DNA of 64,000 bases from PBB1 sp040400875 (lineage in GTDB: Bacteria > Pseudomonadota > Gammaproteobacteria > Burkholderiales > Burkholderiaceae_C). Both the position numbers and the translations under genes were made by a program. Of this stretch, positions 54,613 to 63,621 are shown piece after piece; within the stretch, counting starts at the first letter, position 1; each line of letters starts with the position of its first letter. A model generated the notes under the pieces. That model ran no database searches. It had not been told where the DNA came from and saw nothing but the letters and a program-made list of their open reading frames with translations. The stretch is taken from NCBI GenBank assembly GCA_040400875.1, contig JBBAPK010000002.1, positions 62,001 through 126,000 of the forward strand. The letters run 5' to 3'.

Positions 54613-55368
54613 TCATGGCAGCTCGACCGCGCCCATGCGCGCATTCACCGTGGCCGCGCGCGACATCAGATACGGCGAGTCGGGGCGCTTTTCGAAGCGC
54701 TTGGGCGCCGGCAGCATCACGGCCAGCCGGGCCGCAGCCATCGGCGTGAGCTGAGCCGCGCTGGTGTGAAAGTAGTATTGCGCGGCCGCCTCGGCACCGA
54801 AGATGCCTTCGCCCCACTCGACGCTGTTGAGGTAGATCTCGAGGATGCGACGCTTGTCGAGCATCGCCTCAAGCATGAAAGTCAGGATGAACTCCTGCGC
54901 CTTGCGCGGCAGGTTGCGCTCGCCACTCAGGAACAGGTTTTTCGCAAGCTGCTGGGTGATGGTCGAGCCACCGATGACCTTGGGGAGAATCTTGCGCGTG
55001 GCTTTGGCGTCGACCCGGACGGTCACTGCCTCTGCTCGGGTTTGCGCTTTCTGGTTGCGCTCCCAGGCTTTTTCCAGCGCGTCCCAGTCGACGCCGTTGT
55101 GTTCGGCGAAGCCCGAGTCTTCGGAGGCGATCACCGCACGCTTGAGGTTGTCCGAGATCCGTGGGGCATCCACCCAGCGCTGGCTCCAGCTGAAAGAGCC
55201 GCGCTCGCTCAGCAGCCGCCAGATCTCGGAGCGCTGAAAGGAGGTGGACGCCGGATCGACAGCCGCCATCAGCGCGATGCGCAGCGCGAAGTACAGCTGC
55301 AGCGCGACAAGCGCCACGGCCAGCAGCGCGGCAAAACGCAGCAGCGACGAACCCGCTTTGAGCTTCAT
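54613..55368 (-). CDS. mtgA: Monofunctional biosynthetic peptidoglycan transglycosylase MtgA
   Basis: 251 aa from ATG 55368, which overlaps the aroE stop. One N-terminal transmembrane helix (about 10-32) and a GT51 domain: motif 1 VIASEDSGFAEHNGVDW with the catalytic glutamate (about 80), GGSTITQQLAKNLFLSGER (about 135), RKAQEFILTFMLEA and RILEIYLNSVEWGEGIFGAE. It polymerises lipid II glycans. A longer in-frame reading into aroE was rejected. Confidence 0.95.
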   Translation of the reverse strand: MKLKAGSSLLRFAALLAVALVALQLYFALRIALMAAVDPASTSFQRSEIWRLLSERGSFSWSQRWVDAPRISDNLKRAVIASEDSGFAEHNGVDWDALEKAWERNQKAQTRAEAVTVRVDAKATRKILPKVIGGSTITQQLAKNLFLSGERNLPRKAQEFILTFMLEAMLDKRRILEIYLNSVEWGEGIFGAEAAAQYYFHTSAAQLTPMAAARLAVMLPAPKRFEKRPDSPYLMSRAATVNARMGAVELP

Positions 55369-56282
55369 GCTGACTTGGCGGCTGCGGCCAGCTTGTGCTG
55401 CAGTGCCGCGAGCACGGGCGCTGTGTCGGGGCGCACACCACGCCAGATGAAAAATGATTCGCCCGCCTGCTCGACGAGCATGCCCAGGCCATCGCGCCCG
55501 CGCGCGGCATGGGCTGCGGCCCACTCGACGAAAGGCCGCGCCGCAGCGCCGTACATCATGTCGAGCGCCAACGTGCCCTCGCGCAGCGCGCTCGCGGGCA
55601 CCGGCACCACGCCCGCGTTCAGGCTGCTGGCGCTGGCGTTGATCAGCACATCGAAGGCGCTGCCAGGTTGCTGCAGGCTGACGCTTTGCAGTCGCACGCC
55701 GTGGGTGCTAGCCCAGGCGGCGTGCCGTGCGGCCAGCGCTTCGGCCTTGTCGACGGTGCGGTTGCACAGCACCACTTCGGCGGGGCGGGCGGCGATCAGC
55801 GCGCCCAGCGCCCCAGCCGCAGCGCCACCGGCGCCGATCAGCAGCACGCGCGAACCCGCCAGCGACACGCTGGCGTTGTGTTCAATGTCGCGAACCAACC
55901 CGGCGCCGTCGGTGTTGTCGGCCAGCCAGCCGTCGGCATCGAAGCGCAACAGGTTGGCCGCTTGCGCCAGGGCTGCGCGTTCACTCGTGCGCGCGCCCAA
56001 GGCAAACGCCTCGAACTTGAATGGCACGGTGACGTTGCAGCCGCGGCTCACGTTCCCCGCATCGGCCGAGCTGCCGCAGGGATCGAATTCGCCCACGCTG
56101 CTGCCGCGCGAGGCGGCGAAGTCGCGCACGGTCAACGCAAAGCCGCCTTCACCCAGCGGACACAGCAGCCGCCCGTAGCGCAGCGACTGCCCGGTCTGCG
56201 CGGCGAACATCGCGTGGATGAACGGTGATTGGCTGTGCGCCACCGGGTGACCGGCCACGGCGTAATGGTCGACGTTGTTCAT
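55365..56282 (-). CDS. aroE: Shikimate dehydrogenase AroE, with an internal insertion
   Basis: 305 aa, against about 270-285 for the family. NADPH-dependent reduction of 3-dehydroshikimate. Substrate-binding SQSPFIHAMF (about 18), catalytic lysine in GCNVTVPFK, DNTDGAGLVRDI, the Rossmann GAGGAAAG and the C-terminal GLGMLVEQAGESF are intact. About 21 extra residues (between FAASRG and RGCNVTVP) sit just before the catalytic segment. Overlaps mtgA by 4 bp; follows the TonB-like gene by 11 bp. Confidence 0.95.
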   Translation of the reverse strand: MNNVDHYAVAGHPVAHSQSPFIHAMFAAQTGQSLRYGRLLCPLGEGGFALTVRDFAASRGSSVGEFDPCGSSADAGNVSRGCNVTVPFKFEAFALGARTSERAALAQAANLLRFDADGWLADNTDGAGLVRDIEHNASVSLAGSRVLLIGAGGAAAGALGALIAARPAEVVLCNRTVDKAEALAARHAAWASTHGVRLQSVSLQQPGSAFDVLINASASSLNAGVVPVPASALREGTLALDMMYGAAARPFVEWAAAHAARGRDGLGMLVEQAGESFFIWRGVRPDTAPVLAALQHKLAAAAKSA

Positions 56283-56293
56283 CGGTGAATCTT

Positions 56294-57151
56294 TCAGCGG
56301 GAGGGGCCCTGCATCGTGGTTTCGAGCCCGTCTTCGCGGGTGAATCTAAAGCGCGAGGTGATCACCAGTTGATCGGCTTGCGCCCGCATCTTGGCGGTGA
56401 AGGGCCCGAAGGGTCCGGCCGCGCGAACGATGGCGATCGCCTGCAAGTCAAGCGCTCTGGAGTTCGAGGGCCGCACCACATCGGTATCGATGACCCGGCC
56501 TGCGGCATCCACCGTGACGTTCATCGTCAGCTCGCCGTACAGCTTTTGACCGCCTTGCTCGGGAAAGTGCGAGGTGCCGCGCTCTTCGATGCGCCGACGC
56601 AGCTGGTCGTAGTACTGCGCGTAGACCGCCTCGCGCGTGGCCGGGCTGATGTAGCGTTTCTTGGGGCGAGCGTTTTCTTCATTCACCCGTTTTTCGATCT
56701 CGGCAAGCAACTGGATCAGCTGGCGTCGACGTTCTTCCTTGGCACGCTGGTCGGGCGAACCCTGATCCTGACTGTTGACCGGCAAGGGCATCAGCGCCAA
56801 TTCGCGGCGCACCTGGGTGAGCAATTGCTGCTGCGTTTGCTGCAGCCGTTCGATCTGCCGGCGCGAGGTTTCCTCGGCATCGCCGTCCTCGTTGCGCGAG
56901 GACGGCAGCAGCGGTGACGTGGCGCGGCCGCTGTCGGCCTGGCCACCGCCGGCCAGTGCCACCTGGGCGATCGCCTGCGCGCGCTCAGGCGGGGTGGTCG
57001 ATCGCGAGTTGACCAAAATGACTTCGAGCGGCGTGTCTTCGAATATGCGGTTGAACCGCTCGGGGTCGACGAAACGGATGGTCAACAGCGCTGCGTGCAC
57101 CGCCACCGAGAAGATCAGCGCCACCCACAGAGTCGACAGCTTGCCGAACAT
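56294..57151 (-). CDS. TonB C-terminal domain protein with coiled-coil linker
   Basis: 285 aa. One N-terminal helix (about 7-25, LWVALIFSVAVHAALL) with the membrane histidine typical of TonB, then not a proline-rich spacer but a charged, glutamine-rich helical region (about 85-165, likely coiled coil), and a C-terminal TonB/TolA-like beta domain with YGELTMNVTVDAAGRV (about 212). TonB proteins carry proton-motive energy to outer-membrane receptors through ExbBD; no exbB/exbD genes or receptor are nearby. It sits between the RNB nuclease gene and aroE, all on one strand. Confidence 0.85.
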   Translation of the reverse strand: MFGKLSTLWVALIFSVAVHAALLTIRFVDPERFNRIFEDTPLEVILVNSRSTTPPERAQAIAQVALAGGGQADSGRATSPLLPSSRNEDGDAEETSRRQIERLQQTQQQLLTQVRRELALMPLPVNSQDQGSPDQRAKEERRRQLIQLLAEIEKRVNEENARPKKRYISPATREAVYAQYYDQLRRRIEERGTSHFPEQGGQKLYGELTMNVTVDAAGRVIDTDVVRPSNSRALDLQAIAIVRAAGPFGPFTAKMRAQADQLVITSRFRFTREDGLETTMQGPSR

Positions 57152-57186
57152 GCTTTCAGCCCGTGCGGGGTGGCTCGGCCGTGCGC

Positions 57187-59250
57187 TCAGGCGGCAGGCA
57201 CTGCGGCATCTGCAACGCCTTCGGCCGGGGCGTCTTGCAAGTCAATGGCCAGCGTCAGCGGGCCCGCGCTGTCGGCGCCCTCGTCGGCGTTTTCCTCGGG
57301 TTCGACCGCGTCATCGGCTTCGGTGGCGGGATCGTCGATGCGCGACAGCACACTGGCGTGCAGGTCGAGCGTGAGCAAGTCGGTGCCGGTGAGGCGCACG
57401 CGCACCCGCGCACCGCGTGGCAAGGCCTCGGCACCGATCGCGCGAAACACCAGCGGCAGCGTGTCGGCGCGCACCAGACCGTCTTTCATCACCGCGGCGT
57501 CGAGCTCGGCGATGTCTTCTTGCGCCAGGTGCTTGAGCGTCCAGTAGCGCTCAATCGCCGATTGAAACGCGTTGTAGGCGCTGTAGGCGGCCTCGAAGCC
57601 CGAGATGATCGCGAACATCGCGGTGTCCTTGGGCTTGAACGGCGCGGCCAGCGCAGCGGTGCGCCCGTGCCGCACGCAGGCAATGATCTGCCACTGGTTG
57701 ACCAGATCGACATAGCGGCGCAGCGGCGAGGTGGCCCAGGTGTATTGCGCGACACCCATGCCGGCGTGCGGCGCCGGCCGCGTGCCCATGCGCACCTTGA
57801 CACCCGGCGCCATGCTGGCCTGGCTGCGGTAGATGCCAGGCACGCCGTGGGTCGCGATCCAGCCGCCCCAGGTGCTGTTGGCCAGGATCATGGCCTCGGC
57901 CACGATGAGGTCGAGCGACGAGCCGCGGGTGCGCGTGCTGATGAGCACGCGCTCGTCGCCGCGCGGTGAATTGGCAGGTTCGGCACCTTCGGCGGCTTCG
58001 AGCCGGAAGTTGTAGTCGGGGCGGTTGAAGTTTTCGGGCTTGCCGCGCAACACCTCGCGGCCGGCCTTCAGGTGGCGCGCCAGCCGGTAGGCAAAGGCCA
58101 GCTCGGGCGCGAAGTCGTAGTCGGCTGGCTGCTCGCCGGTCAGCGTGGCTTCGGTGATCACGCTGTCGAGCTGGTCGTGGCGCAAGTTGGCGGCGATCGG
58201 CACGCGGTCGAGCCGGGTTTCGCTGGCGGTGACTTCGAGCGTGGCTTCGTCCATCGTCACGTACAGCGACACGGCCGGGCACTCGCGCCCGGCCATCAGC
58301 GTGTAGACCTGCACCACGTCGTCAGGCAGCATGGTCAGCTTGTGGCCTGGCATGTAGACGGTGGAAAAGCGGTCGCGTGCCAGCTTGTCGACCGCACTGT
58401 CGGGCGAGATGGCCAGCGCGGGTGCGGCGATGTGCACGCCAAACACCACGGTGCCACTGCCCAGACCCTGCACCGACAGCGCGTCGTCGATCTCGGTGGT
58501 TTGCGAGTCATCGATCGAAAACGCCCGCACCGGGGCCAGCTCGAGCGCTTCCTTGATGGCGGGCGCTTCGAGCGTCGGGAAGCCCGTACCTTTGGGAAAG
58601 TGCTCGAACAGGAAACGTTTCCAGTGAAACTGGTACGGCGAGTCGATTGCGCCGGCGCCGGTCAGCAAGTCGAGCGGAGCTTTTTGCGACCGACGGGCGG
58701 CCTCGACCACGGCCTTGTACTCGGGGCCGTTCTTGTCGGGCTTGAACAAGATCTTGTAGAGCTGCTCGCGCACCGGGGCCGGGCAAACGCCAGCGGCCAG
58801 TTCGACCGCCCAGGCCTCGATTTGCGCAGCTTGCTGCTTCTTGCGCTCGATGCCCTGCAGCGCGGCCTTGACGGTTTCTTCAGGCGCCTTCTTGAAGCTT
58901 CCCTTGCCCAGCCGGCGAAAGTAATGCGGAGCCTCGAACAGACGAAACAGCGCGGCGGTCTGCTCGACGACGCCGGCCTTGGCGTCGAAGTAGTCGCGCG
59001 CCAGATCGGCGAAACTGAATTCGCCTTCGGGGGCGAATTCCCAGGCCAGGTCGAGATCGATCTCGCGCGCCAGCATCTGCGCCTCGGCCACCAGTTCGGC
59101 CGGTTGCGGCTTGTCGAACTTGAGCATGACATTGGCCGACTTGACCTTCACGCGCTTGCCCGAGTCGAGCTCGACTTGCATCGAATTGTCGGCCTCGGAC
59201 ATCACTCGCCCGGCTTGGGGCTTTCCTGCTTCTTCATAGAGGGCGTACAT
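57187..59250 (-). CDS. RNB-domain exoribonuclease (RNase II/R superfamily)
   Basis: 687 aa. A 3'-5' exoribonuclease whose RNB domain spans about residues 240-560; the catalytic aspartate cluster is in FSIDDSQTTEIDDALS (about 244-259). The N-terminus (about 1-50) looks like a small beta domain rather than the two cold-shock domains of E. coli RNase II, and the C-terminal S1-like part ends in an acidic, alanine-rich tail. This shorter form is common in betaproteobacteria. First gene of the minus-strand group running to tlpA. Confidence 0.9.
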   Translation of the reverse strand: MYALYEEAGKPQAGRVMSEADNSMQVELDSGKRVKVKSANVMLKFDKPQPAELVAEAQMLAREIDLDLAWEFAPEGEFSFADLARDYFDAKAGVVEQTAALFRLFEAPHYFRRLGKGSFKKAPEETVKAALQGIERKKQQAAQIEAWAVELAAGVCPAPVREQLYKILFKPDKNGPEYKAVVEAARRSQKAPLDLLTGAGAIDSPYQFHWKRFLFEHFPKGTGFPTLEAPAIKEALELAPVRAFSIDDSQTTEIDDALSVQGLGSGTVVFGVHIAAPALAISPDSAVDKLARDRFSTVYMPGHKLTMLPDDVVQVYTLMAGRECPAVSLYVTMDEATLEVTASETRLDRVPIAANLRHDQLDSVITEATLTGEQPADYDFAPELAFAYRLARHLKAGREVLRGKPENFNRPDYNFRLEAAEGAEPANSPRGDERVLISTRTRGSSLDLIVAEAMILANSTWGGWIATHGVPGIYRSQASMAPGVKVRMGTRPAPHAGMGVAQYTWATSPLRRYVDLVNQWQIIACVRHGRTAALAAPFKPKDTAMFAIISGFEAAYSAYNAFQSAIERYWTLKHLAQEDIAELDAAVMKDGLVRADTLPLVFRAIGAEALPRGARVRVRLTGTDLLTLDLHASVLSRIDDPATEADDAVEPEENADEGADSAGPLTLAIDLQDAPAEGVADAAVPAA

Positions 59251-59305
59251 GCAATGGAATTGTCGTCCATGGCCATGTCGCGGCCGACCGGCGGGGGCTT
59301 CTCGC

Positions 59306-59848
59306 TCAGGGCGCAGCGAGTCCCGGGAAGAACCACAGTAGCGCGGCGGTCATCGTCACGTAGCGGGCGAACTTGCCGATCGCCATGTAGACCACGCAGG
59401 GCCAGAAGGGCAACTTGAGCCAGCCGGCCACCGAACACAGCGGATCGCCCACGACAGGCAGCCACGCGAGCAGACAGGCCTTCGGACCGTAGCGCTCCAG
59501 CCAGAGAGCAGCCTTGCGGTGCGACGCTGCGGGGTTTGATGGTGCGGCTGGCGCACCACCGGCATGTACCCCACGCTTGGCCTGCAGCCGGTGCCAGGCC
59601 TCGCTCGCGCCCAGCCCCATCCACCAGCTGACCATGCCGCCCAGCGTGTTGCCCACGGTGGCCACGGCGATGGCCGGCCAGAAAAGATCGGGGTTGAGCT
59701 TGACCAGAGCAAACACCGCCGGCTCGGATCCCAGGGGCAACAGCGTGGCCGAGATGAAAGACACCACGAACAAGGTGCTCAGCCCGATTTCCGGCAAGGC
59801 CAGCGTGCTCATCAACCACGCCAGCAAGGACTGCATCCAAGCTTCCAT
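59306..59848 (-). CDS. YqaA family membrane protein (DedA/SNARE-associated superfamily)
   Basis: 180 aa from ATG 59848. About four hydrophobic segments, an N-terminal re-entrant-like ATLLPLGSEPAVFAL stretch (about 34-48) and GNTLGGMVSWWMG (about 66), the signature of the DedA-like VTT domain. Members are thought to move lipids across membranes; the role of YqaA itself is unknown. Divergent from dusB (95 bp). Confidence 0.9.
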   Translation of the reverse strand: MEAWMQSLLAWLMSTLALPEIGLSTLFVVSFISATLLPLGSEPAVFALVKLNPDLFWPAIAVATVGNTLGGMVSWWMGLGASEAWHRLQAKRGVHAGGAPAAPSNPAASHRKAALWLERYGPKACLLAWLPVVGDPLCSVAGWLKLPFWPCVVYMAIGKFARYVTMTAALLWFFPGLAAP

Positions 59849-59943
59849 ATCAGGGATTATCGGGATGCATTCAGACCCCCCATTGGCGTGAAACCCGACG
59901 CTATACTCTGCCTCCTTTTTAAGCAGACGCGGCCCCTCCATCC

Positions 59944-61059
59944 ATGCACATCGGCCACATTCCGCTGACAAACAACCTGTTTGTCGCGCCGATGGCGGGG
60001 GTCACCGACCGGCCTTTCCGGCAGTGGTGCAAGCGTCTGGGGGCGGGCTACGCGGTCAGTGAAATGGTCACCTCGCGCCGCGAGTTGTGGACCAGCCTGA
60101 AGACCAGCCGCCGCGCCAATCACGATGGCGAGGTCGAGCCCATCGCGGTGCAGATCGCCGGCACCGACCCGCTGATGATGGCCGAGGCCGTGGCCTACAA
60201 CATCGATCGCGGTGCGCAGATCATCGACATCAACATGGGCTGCCCGGCCAAGAAGGTGTGCAACGTGTGGGCCGGCTCGGCGCTGATGCAAAACGAGCCG
60301 CTGGCGCTGGCCATCATCAGCGCCGTAGTGGCCGCGTGCGAGCCGCACCGCGTGCCGGTCACGCTGAAGATGCGCACCGGCTGGTGCCATGCCGAGCGCA
60401 ACGCATTGCAACTCGCGCGCGCTGCGGAAAGCGCCGGCATCGCGATGCTCACGGTGCACGGCCGCACCCGCGAACAGGCCTATACCGGCCACGCTGAATA
60501 CGACACCATCGCGGCGGTGAAGTCGGTCTTGCGCATTCCGGTGGTGGCCAACGGCGACATCGACAGCTGCGAGAAAGCGCGCGAGGTGCTGCGCTACACC
60601 GGCGCCGACGCGCTGATGATCGGCCGCGCGGCGCAGGGCCGGCCGTGGATCTTTCGCGAGATCGCGCACTTTCTGGCCACTGGCGAGCACCTGCCGGCCG
60701 CGCCGGTGGCGCAGGTCAAGCAATGGCTGCTCGAGCATCTGCTCGATCACTACAGCCTGTACGGGGAGCTCGCCGGCATGCGCACCGCGCGCAAGCACAT
60801 CGGCTGGGCTGTCAAGCCGCTGCCTGACGGCGAGGCGTTTCGCAACGTCATGAACCGGCTTGAATCTTGCGATGCTCAAATCCGAGCGGTGAGCGAGTTT
60901 CTGGATGGTGTGGCCGACAGCCAACCCCTGTGGCCGGCACTCGAGCCGCACGATGCATCCGATACCCCAGCCGACCCACGCGACATGGCATCTCGATCAA
61001 CCCCTCGCGCCGAGACTCTCGACGCCGCCAATCACGCTTCGATTCGACTGACAGCATGA
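59944..61059 (+). CDS. dusB: tRNA-dihydrouridine synthase DusB
   Basis: 371 aa. FMN-dependent TIM-barrel enzyme making dihydrouridine in tRNA. APMAGVTDRPFR (about 15), the catalytic cysteine in INMGCPAKKVCN (about 100) and GRAAQGRPWIF (about 222) are canonical. The C-terminus runs about 40 residues past the usual end, polar and likely disordered. TATACT at 59902-59907 is a plausible -10 box. The stop overlaps the fis start (ATGA), the conserved dusB-fis operon. Confidence 0.96.
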   Translation: MHIGHIPLTNNLFVAPMAGVTDRPFRQWCKRLGAGYAVSEMVTSRRELWTSLKTSRRANHDGEVEPIAVQIAGTDPLMMAEAVAYNIDRGAQIIDINMGCPAKKVCNVWAGSALMQNEPLALAIISAVVAACEPHRVPVTLKMRTGWCHAERNALQLARAAESAGIAMLTVHGRTREQAYTGHAEYDTIAAVKSVLRIPVVANGDIDSCEKAREVLRYTGADALMIGRAAQGRPWIFREIAHFLATGEHLPAAPVAQVKQWLLEHLLDHYSLYGELAGMRTARKHIGWAVKPLPDGEAFRNVMNRLESCDAQIRAVSEFLDGVADSQPLWPALEPHDASDTPADPRDMASRSTPRAETLDAANHASIRLTA

Positions 61060-61292
61060 GCAACAAGCGACAAATAGAAGACTGCATCCGCGAAGGCCTG
61101 GAAGCGTATTTCAAGGACCTCGACGGCGTCGAGCCCGAAGCCATGTACGACATGATGATGAAGGTGGTCGAGCGCCCGCTGCTTGATGTCGTCATGAAGC
61201 GCGCCAGCGACAACCAAAGCCGAGCTGCTGAATGGCTGGGCATCAACCGCAACACGCTGCGCCGCAAACTCGTCGAGCACAAACTTCTGTAG
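61056..61292 (+). CDS. fis: Fis-family DNA-binding protein
   Basis: 78 aa from ATG 61056. The C-terminal helix-turn-helix NQSRAAEWLGINRNTLRRKL (about 53-72) matches Fis, and the N-terminal beta-hairpin part is shortened relative to the 98-aa E. coli protein, as is usual in betaproteobacteria. Nucleoid protein and regulator. Coupled to dusB. The hairpin GCCAGC...GCTGGC at 61292-61316 after the stop lacks a T run. Confidence 0.95.
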   Translation: MSNKRQIEDCIREGLEAYFKDLDGVEPEAMYDMMMKVVERPLLDVVMKRASDNQSRAAEWLGINRNTLRRKLVEHKLL

Positions 61293-61367
61293 CCAGCACC
61301 GCCGGCGGGCGCTGGCCGCTGCGGTTCACTCATCCTCAGCCCAAGAGACCTGTTGAAGGGACCCCCT

Positions 61368-62972
61368 ATGCACGCGCTTCTTTCCGTATCCGACAAGACT
61401 GGCATCGTTGAACTGGCCCGAGGCCTGGTGGCCCTGGGCATCCAGTTGCTGTCCACCGGGGGCACGGCCAAGCTGCTGGCCGACAGCGGTTTGCCGGTCA
61501 CCGAGGTGGCCGACCACACCGGATTTCCCGAGATGCTCGACGGCCGTGTGAAGACGCTGCACCCGAAGATTCACGGCGGCTTGCTTGCGCGACGTGACTT
61601 GCCCGAGCACCGCGCGGCGCTCCTCGAGCACCGCATCGACACCATCGATTTGCTGGTGGTCAACCTGTACCCGTTCGAGGCCACGGTGGCCAAGCCCGGT
61701 TGCACGCTTGAAGACGCGATCGAGAACATCGACATCGGCGGGCCGGCCATGGTGCGCTCGGCGGCCAAGAACTGGGAGCACGTGGCGGTGCTGACCGACG
61801 CCTCGCAATACGCCGGCGTTCTGGCCGAGTTGCAATCCCACGGGGCCGTCCATCGCTGCACCCGGTTTGCGCTGGCGGTGGCGGCTTTCAACCGCATCTC
61901 CAACTACGACGCGGCGATCAGCGACCACCTGTCGTCGCTCACGCTGGCCATTGAGGGCGAGCCCACGCGCAGCGAATATCCGGCGCAAAGCAACGGTCGA
62001 TTCGTCAAGCTGCAAGACCTGCGCTACGGCGAGAACCCGCACCAAAGCGCAGCGTTCTACCGCGACCTCAACCCGGCCCCCGGCTCGCTGGTCACCGCAG
62101 TTCAACTGCAGGGCAAGGAGCTGTCGTACAACAACATTGCCGATGCCGATGCCGCCTGGGAATGCGTCAAGTCGTTTGGGCTTGAGGATGCGGCAGCCGC
62201 GTGCGTCATCGTCAAGCACGCCAATCCATGCGGCGTGGCACTGGCAGCCAGCGCGGCTGAGGCCTATTCGCAGGCCTTCAAGACCGACCCGACTTCGGCC
62301 TTCGGCGGCATCATCGCCTTCAACGTCGAGGTCGATGCCGAAGCCGCTCGGCGCGTGGCGGCCCAGTTCCTTGAAGTGCTGATCGCACCGTCTTACACCG
62401 CCGAGGCGCTGGCCGTGCTGTCAGCCAAGACCGCCACGCGTGTGCTGCGCATCCCGCTGGCCGGCGTGGACCGCGCCGGTGCCACTGCCTGGTCGCGCGG
62501 ACGCAACCTGCAAGACATCAAACGTGTGGGCTCAGGGCTTTTGATCCAGGGGGCTGACAACCACGAGGTGCTGCGCAGCGAACTCAAGGTAGTAACCCGG
62601 CTGCAGCCCACCGAGGCACAGTGGACCGATCTGCTGTTTGCTTGGAAGGTTGCGAAATACGTCAAGAGCAACGCCATCGTGTTTTGCGGTGGTGCCATGA
62701 CGCTGGGCGTCGGAGCAGGGCAGATGAGCCGCATCGACTCGGCGCGCATCGCCAGCATCAAGGCGGCCAATGCCGGTCTGACGCTGGCCGGATCGGCCGT
62801 GGCGAGCGACGCGTTCTTTCCGTTTCGTGATGGCCTTGATGTGGTGTGCGACGCCGGGGCGACGTCGGTCATTCACCCCGGCGGCTCGGTGCGCGATGCC
62901 GAGGTGATCGCCGCGGCCGACGAGCGCGGCATCGCGATGGTGCTCACCGGGGTGAGGCATTTCCGGCATTGA
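61368..62972 (+). CDS. purH: Bifunctional AICAR transformylase / IMP cyclohydrolase PurH
   Basis: 534 aa from ATG 61368. Performs the last two steps of IMP synthesis. The N-terminal MGS-like IMP cyclohydrolase domain (about 1-195; LLSTGGTAKLL near 28, DGRVKTLHPKIHGG near 60) is followed by the formyltransferase domain with the catalytic lysine-histidine in IVKHANPCGVA (about 284). A start five codons upstream is unlikely. 75 bp after fis. Confidence 0.97.
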   Translation: MHALLSVSDKTGIVELARGLVALGIQLLSTGGTAKLLADSGLPVTEVADHTGFPEMLDGRVKTLHPKIHGGLLARRDLPEHRAALLEHRIDTIDLLVVNLYPFEATVAKPGCTLEDAIENIDIGGPAMVRSAAKNWEHVAVLTDASQYAGVLAELQSHGAVHRCTRFALAVAAFNRISNYDAAISDHLSSLTLAIEGEPTRSEYPAQSNGRFVKLQDLRYGENPHQSAAFYRDLNPAPGSLVTAVQLQGKELSYNNIADADAAWECVKSFGLEDAAAACVIVKHANPCGVALAASAAEAYSQAFKTDPTSAFGGIIAFNVEVDAEAARRVAAQFLEVLIAPSYTAEALAVLSAKTATRVLRIPLAGVDRAGATAWSRGRNLQDIKRVGSGLLIQGADNHEVLRSELKVVTRLQPTEAQWTDLLFAWKVAKYVKSNAIVFCGGAMTLGVGAGQMSRIDSARIASIKAANAGLTLAGSAVASDAFFPFRDGLDVVCDAGATSVIHPGGSVRDAEVIAAADERGIAMVLTGVRHFRH

Positions 62973-62994
62973 GCCGGGGCCTCATCACCGACCC

Positions 62995-63543
62995 ATGCGC
63001 ATCCTGGGCATCGACCCCGGCCTGCGAACCACCGGCTTTGGCGTTATCGAGTCCGAGGGCTCGTCTCTTGGCTACGTGGCCAGCGGCACCATCAAGACCG
63101 ACACGGTCGACATCGGCCAGCTGCCGGCGCGGTTGAAGATCATCTTCGACGGCATTCGCGAGATCACCACGCGCTACCAGCCCGACTGCGCAGCGGTCGA
63201 GATCGTCTTCGTGAATGTGAACCCGCAGTCGACGCTGCTGCTCGGTCAGGCGCGCGGCGCGGCCATCACCGGGCTGGTGAGCGCGGGACTCGAGGTGTCG
63301 GAATACACCGCGCTGCAGATGAAAAAAGCCATCGTCGGCCACGGCCACGCCCGCAAGGAGCAGGTGCAAGACATGGTGATGCGCCTGCTGCAGCTGCCCG
63401 GTCTGCCGAGCAAGGATGCAGCCGATGCGCTGGGGCTGGCGATCTGCCATGCGCACGCGGGCGCCTCGTTTGCCGCCATGGCCAAGGGCGCCACGCTGGT
63501 GCGCCGCTCGCATGGCCAGTTCAAGGGCGGTCGCACCTATTGA
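62995..63543 (+). CDS. ruvC: Crossover junction endodeoxyribonuclease RuvC
   Basis: 182 aa. Resolves Holliday junctions with RuvAB. MRILGIDPGLRTTGFGV carries the first catalytic aspartate; the second acidic residue is E in CAAVEIVFVN (about 68), and the C-terminal pair is in KDAADALGLAICHAH (about 140). Begins 22 bp after purH; ruvA/ruvB are not within the window. Confidence 0.97.
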   Translation: MRILGIDPGLRTTGFGVIESEGSSLGYVASGTIKTDTVDIGQLPARLKIIFDGIREITTRYQPDCAAVEIVFVNVNPQSTLLLGQARGAAITGLVSAGLEVSEYTALQMKKAIVGHGHARKEQVQDMVMRLLQLPGLPSKDAADALGLAICHAHAGASFAAMAKGATLVRRSHGQFKGGRTY

Positions 63544-63621
63544 GTCAGTGCGCGTCACCTTCCCGTGCCACCGACACCCCTTGCCTACAATTTTTTGCCA
63601 TAGCGCCACGAAAGACGAACC

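Noticed and set aside
54598..56178. 526-codon open frame antisense to mtgA and aroE
   Set aside because: Shadow frame; both opposite-strand genes carry clear catalytic motifs.
58072..59418. 448-codon open frame antisense to the RNB nuclease gene
   Set aside because: Shadow frame with Gly/Arg/His-rich composition and no recognisable domain.
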